NCBI GenBank assembly: GCA_009760855.2
Contig: WPIO01000165.1
Coordinates: 427,501 to 491,500 of the forward strand
Reading direction: 5' to 3'
DNA from: Cristatella mucedo
Lineage: Eukaryota; Bryozoa; Phylactolaemata; Cristatellidae
DNA: 64,000 nucleotides
In this document: piece by piece, positions 1-64,000 of the stretch
Layout of the letters: each line of letters opens with the position of its first letter
How positions within the stretch are numbered: the stretch's first letter is position 1
Program-made: the position numbers and the translations under genes
The notes under the pieces: generated by a model
The model's input: only the letters and a program-made list of their open reading frames with translations
Told to the model about the DNA's origin: nothing
The model's database searches: none

Positions 1-781
1 ACGAAGAAGCTTCGCCACCGGTCCAATTCAGCACGCACGCGCGCCCTGACGCCGCCGCTAACGGTGGCTGGACGGCCTCGCCGGGTGGGCGGCGGGCAGG
101 CGGGCGACGAAACGCGTCCTCGCCGCAACTTGAAATAGCGGGCGAACGCGCGTGCGCGAGGCGGCGGCGACACGAGACGGGCGCGGAATCGTTGGTGAGC
201 GAGCGCGTGCGGCGCGCGCCACCGCGTCCGTATAGCAACGCGACAACAGCGGCAGCAGCGCCGGCCGCGAGCGGTCGGCGCCGAGGAATGAACGCCGCCG
301 CGCCGACGGCGGCGGCGGCGCCGCCGCGCGATCGCCAGTGCTCACCGAGTGCGTACTGGCTTTGGATCTTCGTGCCAGCTACAGATGAAGACGACAGCGA
401 GTCGCGCAAGTCCGCGGTCCGTAACGGTTCGGCGGCAGCGGCAGAACGTCCGTAGGGCGGTCCAGCCAGCGGCAGCAGGTACCAACCAACCACGGCGGGG
501 TCAGGGGTGAAAGCGGAACGCCCCGTAGCTAGCTGCGCCGCGGACGCCCGGGGGGCCGGCGCTCGCCCCCACAATTCCGACTTCCGCCCGTCTTGCGCAT
601 CCGGAGCGTCACCGTCCGACGTCCTGGGCGAGGTCGGCCGGCCGGCCGCGATTTGATGGTTCCGGTGTCGGACTTGGCCGCAGCAGCCGCTGAGCGAGTC
701 GCCGCTAGCCGTTCTCGAAGGTTCCGTTCGCGGAGCGCGTTCGGTGCCCAATGAAGAGCTGCAGAAGCGGCTGGAAAGAGA
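1..781 (+). promoter_or_regulatory. CpG-rich promoter and 5' leader region of the kinase gene
   Basis: This stretch is very GC- and CpG-rich with many GCC/GGC triplets, unlike most of the introns, and ends at the start codon. That composition fits a CpG-rich promoter plus 5' untranslated leader. I see no clear TATA box and cannot place the transcription start. Open frames on both strands here are short, low-complexity Ala/Arg/Pro translations and are not called as genes. Confidence 0.5.
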
Positions 782-59191
<58,410 letters not shown>

Positions 59192-60635
59192 CGCGCCTGC
59201 AGACGCGTCCATCTGCAATGGCTGTAGCAGCCGTTGCCGCCACGGCCGCTGGGCCCGCAAGTGACGAGAGCAGAGACAGCTTCAGTGCTGGCAGCTGCCA
59301 GTCTGCGCAGCACGTGGTGTCACCTCTCGCGTGTCTCTCGAGCGAAGTCATTGCCCGACCCAAGCGGCACGGTGGCTCGGTCGAGTTGCCAGAAGTCGGC
59401 TTCGGTGCTGACCTCCTCGACTCGGTGACCCCGACTCGTGGACGCTGCTTTGCACGAGAAGCCTGTCGTGGTCGCCGTGCGGTGTACCCGTACAGCGGTC
59501 TCGCTAGCATCGGTCCCGCAGCAGCAGCAGCTGCTGCTTCGTCAGCCGACAGTGTGGATATCATGGTGCTTGTCTTTGCCTGCGCGGTGGGGTGAGGGAG
59601 CCAGCCACTCTGACTCGGGCTGCTGCCCTCCCGTCGCTGTCACTCTCCCGCTGACCGATGCTGTGCTGATATGGCGCAACCGCCTTTGCCTTATCCGAGG
59701 TCCTGCTCACCGCAAGTTTTGAGAGACGCTTGGTCGGCTGGGGTAGCCGGCCGTGCTGGGCAGTGGGCATGGGGTGCGGTTTGTGCATTTCTCCCTCTAG
59801 GTTTTTTTTGTATGCCTCCTCTTTTTGCCTACCGTGCTATGTGCAGCGGCGGCAGGTGAAGCGGTGCTCCGCATGCGCAAGCCGATTGGTAGCGATCTCT
59901 GATCGAGCAGCTGATGGATGCTCTCAGTCCCTGCCGATCACTCCCCTCAGTGACGATGGCCCCTCAACCTGTTGGTGTTTGGAGCAAATACTCTTTTTTT
60001 TTTGGTGGTCCCAGAGACCCTAGTTGCTTTTGTGCATTTTGCACGCTGCTGTCCCCCATCCACCCTCCCCCGCAGCCACACTCGACGCTGCTGCCCCAGT
60101 CTCTCTTGTCGGCTCCCTTATCCGTGCTACTTACTTGACAGCTGGGCCGATTGCATGCGCTTGTGCCAGACCCTTGCCTCGTCGTCTTCGTCGGTGGCAT
60201 CGCGGAGCATGACTAGCATTTGTGGCCACCGCAGGGCTCGAGCCAGCCCGATCGACTCGGCTGTCCTGGTCTCAAAACCTGGGTCGATGGAGCTTTATTT
60301 AGTCGAAGACGAACAAAATGAGTCGTGTGGGTGAAGCTTTCTTATGATTGTTTTTTGCGTCTGTGCACAAACGTTGTTTCTGTGCTGCGATGTTCTTTGA
60401 CAAATGATGCTCTTGTGCGACGATCATTGTCGAGTCCGGCGTCGGCGAGCGATCCGAGAATGGCCTTGTTATAGGAGAAACAGGTGTTGTCATGTACTTG
60501 GAGACAGGCCGAGGGCTTCGTGAATGCGTAAACCGAAAGTTAGCACGGAAATGCCGAGGCAGTGGCACGTAGCAGCACCAGAAGATCCGAGGGCCGAGCG
60601 CAGCTCCCTTCCCTTACTCCTAGATCCGCTCGGAT
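59192..60635 (+). other. 3' untranslated region and flank
   Basis: No further coding exon was recognised. I found no AATAAA close to the stop; the first one noticed is at 60644-60649, at the tail of a LINE-A copy, so the transcript end is undetermined. Several open frames here (for example 59059-59595 and 59136-59564) overlap the last exon in other frames or are GC-driven. Confidence 0.45.
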
Positions 60636-61382
60636 GTTATGATAATAAAAATAATTTGATATAGCCCCCTCATAGAACTCAATCTCTTTCTAGGCACTCT
60701 ACATTTGCTGCAAAGGGAAATGCAATTGAATGGTGAGTAATATCATGCTTGGTAAACAAACAACATGAATAACATGGTTAGGGGTGACATGCACAGTGTC
60801 AGCACGCATAAGCACATCAAGGACAAATCACAGGAACACACTAAATGCTATCCTAAATAGGTGTTTTTAAGTTCCTTTTAAATGTGGTCAGATCAAGGGA
60901 TGTTCTGACGCAGGTCGGGAGGGAGTTCCAGGCTTTAGGAGCATACGAACTAAATGCACGGTCTCCAAAGGATTTGAGGTTTGTACGAGGTATTGGTAGA
61001 CTGTTGGATTCCTAAAAGCTGGTGGTCCGATGCTTGGCCTGGTGGGGGAGTATATCGGAGAGATAGGCTGGAACCAGAGAATGAAGTGACCTAAAAGTGA
61101 GCGACAACACTTTGAAGTCAATCCGTTGCTTGACTGGTAGCCAGTGCAGGTCAGCGAGAAGTGGAGTAATGTGGCAACTGCGACGCTCACGACAGACAAG
61201 CCTAGCTGCAGAGTTTTGCACCAGCTGCAATCGCCTGATTGCACATGCCGGTAGGCCAGCAAGCAGTGAGTTGCAGAAGTCAAGTTGGGATGTCACGAAT
61301 GCATGGACCAACTTGGACGAGGTATCCTTATCTAAACAAGCCCGAGTTTTAGCAATATTATGTAGCTGAAAGTAGCAACGTT
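60636..61382 (-). mobile_element. LINE-A C-terminal fragment with 3' end
   Basis: Tail and hairpin at 60640-60715. The minus strand then encodes LVPAYLSDILPHQAKHRT, LLADLHWLPVKQRIDFK and LDFCNSLLAGLPACAIRR. 5'-truncated near 61382. Frameshifts are present. Confidence 0.9.
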
Positions 61383-62635
61383 GGCTGTTGACAGATGACT
61401 GCAGCTAAATGCATGTTGCTTGTCTTAAGTGGCAAGGACTGCATTACCGATTGCAGCACACGACCAGAAGTCCCAAGTGTTTGTGGCCAAGCAGCTGCTT
61501 GGAGGACTGTGCCAGTGACACACATGCCAGCCAGCACTACGAGCGATTAACGATTGGTTCTTATGCGGTTATATTTTGCTGCCATATTCTTAACCGAAAG
61601 CCAAACTACAGTACACGTTCTGCTTTGTATTTTCGAAGAATAGTCGTTCGGAGGGCAAAATTTGGCTAACGTTAACCGTGACCGTGTGCGGCCGACTAGC
61701 AGTGGCTGCAGAATGTTGAGGGCTCAGCAGCACGGTGACTTGGCTAACGGATTGTGCTACTACTTCACAAACAGTGCCGGAGTAATAGGAAGATCGCTCG
61801 TGTACTTGGAATGAGGGAAGATTATGTCATGTCTAATCTGGCCAATTCCACAAGGATTCTATAGCCAACAGTGGCTGAATAGGCTGCCCGAACATGACAG
61901 GATTGGCTGCTGAAGATGGATAGAGCAAGTCCTTCTTGGCGAAGCTAGCAGTCACTGTCGAGAAGCTACAGCCATCAAAATCAGGAGGTGAACGGTGCAG
62001 CATCGACTTTCGGTAGAGAAAATGGCACAGGCTGCTGATCGCTTGGCGGCAGTCCTTTCGGATTCTTGAGAACGAAGCAGAGGGTGTCTCCCTGCTAAGA
62101 GTCTTTGACATCGGCGTCGAAATGTTAACTTTATCTTACTAATATTACTGGTGGTTATGGTAATTGTGGCGTGTAATAGCCACTGCACCGTTCATACGTG
62201 AAAATGTTAGGTGTAAGTAACTTGTGTTAGTGATTTCTCCTGCTTATAAGCTTAGCGTGGGTGGATGACGTAAGCTTAGCGTGGGTGGATGGCTGGAGCT
62301 GGAGCCCAATCAACAAGAATAACATGGGCCAATCACTGATCGTTCGCACCCGCACCGCAAGTGTGCGCCGTCGTCGGCCGTCAAAGCGGTTGAGGTCGCA
62401 GGTGGCTATGCTGAGCAGCTTTGTGCAATCCATTGGGCTGCTCGCCAAGTCCAATGAACGAGGGAGAGGTGAGGTTTAAAAAATCAAGGCTTTTGTCAAA
62501 AGACGACCTCGGCGGACATTAAAGAAGCTGCGCTTCGGGGACAGAAAGTTGTTTGCCAGTGACCTCTCTTGCCGAGCAAAATGGCGATACGCCGCTCCGT
62601 TGTCTTCGCTAAGCTACCGATAAGTCATAGTCTTA
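61383..62635. other. 3' intergenic stretch with two unassigned frames
   Basis: A minus-strand frame at 61833-62111 (92 codons) and a plus frame at 62261-62479, whose part from MGQSLIVRTRTASVRRRRPS ends at a donor-like AG|GTGAGG, might be exons of an unrecognised gene. Neither shows a known domain. A direct repeat of AAGCTTAGCGTGGGTGGATG lies near 62250-62291. Confidence 0.3.
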
Positions 62636-62798
62636 CAATATATTCACCTTGACCTTGTTCGGGGCGAGCACCTCTGGGGGGGGCACCGACTGAACCCTAA
62701 CCACTTCCCGTCAAACGCACTACGGTTTCGCACATCCTCGCACATTCGTGCGCGCTAAGCCGTGCATTGGCCCTGCGAATCCTTTCGCTTCTGCAATT
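62636..62798 (-). repeat. Left arm of a 163-bp inverted repeat
   Basis: The reverse complement matches 63173-63335 at roughly nine bases in ten by eye. The outer end is SINE-2-like (GGTGCTCGCCCCGAACAAGG). The inner part includes CAGAAGCGAAAGGATTCGCA and GCGCGCACGAATGTGC. Confidence 0.88.
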
Positions 62799-63172
62799 GG
62801 CTGTGACGCAAGTGCGAACAAGGATGTGACTTGTATGCACGAACGCGCTCATGCAATACATGTGCGTGAATGCATTGCTGCATACGTAAGCATGCGCACA
62901 TTTCTGCCAATAAATTCTACGGAGCTTTAAGGATAGCCAGGTGTGACGCTTGTTGACTTTTCTATAGCGCTGCCGAAGCCTTACCAGCTTCCTCCGGTGT
63001 GCGTGCGATTTCGAATGGCTTTCATTTCAAGCAGCAAAGATAAAGAAGCATCCACTGAGTCGCAAGGGCAGTAAAAGAAATAAGTTGCGCATCGGAGCAG
63101 CGCAGGAAGTGCCGCGGTGGAAGCAGCGCCGGAGTCGTCGGAGCCAAGCAGACGCCGACATCGTCGTTCGCG

Positions 63173-63335
63173 GATTGCAGAAGCGAAAGGATTCGCAGGG
63201 CCAATGCATGTCTTAGCGCGCACGAATGTGCACGCTCGCGCACGAAACCGTCGTGCGTTTGACGGTAAGTGGTTAAGGTTCAGTCGGTGCCTCCCAGAGG
63301 TGCTCGCCCCGAGCAAGGTCAAGGTGAATATATTG
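63173..63335 (+). repeat. Right arm of the 163-bp inverted repeat
   Basis: Partner of 62636-62798, separated by about 374 bp of unassigned sequence. It continues to 63410 as a SINE-2 3' half (GAACTCGAGCCCCGTGGCGT, GCCTGAATAGAGATTAAA). Confidence 0.88.
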
Positions 63336-63412
63336 GAATGACTACGTCTTGAACTCGAGCCCCGTGGCGTATGTAAAGTGCCTGAATAGAGATTAAATTT
63401 TATCTTAAATAT
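63280..63412 (+). mobile_element. SINE-2 copy overlapping the right arm
   Basis: GGTGCTCGCCCCGAGCAAGG, GGTGAATATATTGG, the GAACTCGAGCCCCG block and the TGAATAGAGATTAAATTTTA tail follow the SINE-2 order. The A-box part is altered. Confidence 0.75.
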
Positions 63413-63593
63413 ATGTATATAATTATTATAGTTTTACATTAGTCAATTTTAGGAATCCAAAGAGCTTCCGTCGTTCAGTTGACCATCCTTAAACCACACA
63501 ACGAGCCCACTTTTGTGCTTTACTCATGCCGACGGTTGAGGTTCAGACGTTCTTCGTAGCGTGGCGTTATCAACATTAGCGCTTCAGTGTGCG

Positions 63594-63632
63594 ATGTGGC
63601 CGGGACCGACGCATTCGTCAGTTGAAAAAGAG
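63594..63632 (+). CDS. Possible first exon of a downstream gene (tentative)
   Basis: ATG opens 13 codons (MWPGPTHSSVEKE) ending at GAG|GTGAGC, in a CpG-richer zone that runs to the window end. The protein is too short to recognise. It could be chance. Confidence 0.2.
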
Positions 63633-63788
63633 GTGAGCGTCTGCGGCTATTATTGCCGCTCGCTGTTGCTATCGGCAATGCTCCGAGCTTTTCAACTCGA
63701 CCTCGGCGCAAGTCTGGGCACTGACGCTGGCTGCTCGTGGAGAGGCGGCGGTTGCAGCGGCGGCGACTTGTATTAGCGCGCCACCGAT

Positions 63789-63856
63789 ATGATGCCATCA
63801 ATTGTGGACCATTTTGTGGGCGCCGCTGCGCACGCGTCGCTTATCTCCTGTCGGAG
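63789..63856 (+). CDS. Alternative possible first exon (tentative)
   Basis: Two adjacent ATGs open MMPSIVDHFVGAAAHASLIS then CR, ending at a strong donor AG|GTAAGC. CpG-rich surroundings fit a promoter zone. No homology recognised; the downstream exons would be outside the window. Confidence 0.25.
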
Positions 63857-64000
63857 GTAAGCCTTAATCAGTCGCGATTTAATGCCGTCTACGATCGTTA
63901 TTGCTCGCGCAGAGGAGTGGCTTCACACCTTTCGCGCGCGCGTTCGCAGGACCCTTTGTCTGGTCTGGCGTTGGTGCTAAGTGCACCGTCTATCGCCCGC

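Noticed and set aside
61833-62111. 92-codon minus-strand frame
   Set aside because: No low complexity, but no domain, no clear splice sites and no conserved motif that I recognise; left unassigned.

Overview
The window is nuclear DNA of an animal, most likely an invertebrate. It has spliced genes with GT-AG introns, CR1/L2-like LINE copies, tRNA-derived SINEs, a Tc1/mariner relic and very many microsatellites. I cannot name the species. The protein encoded here resembles insect Misshapen and vertebrate MAP4K4/TNIK/MINK1 about equally, which suggests a single pre-duplication orthologue.

One gene fills most of the window on the + strand: a Ste20-family germinal-centre kinase of the GCK-IV (Misshapen/MAP4K4/TNIK/MINK1) group. 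I assembled it as 23 coding exons from 782 to 59191. All splice phases agree and the exons add up to 3315 nt (1104 codons plus stop). The order is: N-terminus and glycine loop (exons 1-2), kinase lobes (3-9), short acidic tail (10), Pro/Ser/Ala-rich and acidic linker (11-15), and citron-homology (CNH) domain (16-23). The long coiled coil that normally follows the kinase domain in this family is absent.

Layout: 1-1270 is CpG-rich promoter, 5' leader and exon 1. 1.3-35 kb holds large introns with microsatellites, a Tc1/mariner pseudogene and LINE/SINE copies around the kinase exons. 36.0-39.8 kb is one 3.7 kb array of a 20-bp minisatellite filling intron 9. 40-47 kb holds the linker exons, and 47-59 kb the CNH exons, again with LINE copies between. 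59.2-64 kb is the 3' flank with one LINE, a 163-bp inverted repeat, and a CpG-rich end that may start another gene.

Four recurring mobile families are defined here. LINE-A is a CR1/L2-like element with a 3' hairpin and (TTA)n tail, about 18 copies. LINE-B is a second, less decayed RT element, 3 copies. SINE-1 has a tRNA-like head and a perfect internal hairpin. SINE-2 has a tRNA-Leu/Ser-like head and shares its 3' end with LINE-A-type elements. Several perfect palindromes (up to 38 bp) and hairpins lie in introns. No bacterial-type system, CRISPR array, rRNA or intact tRNA gene was seen.
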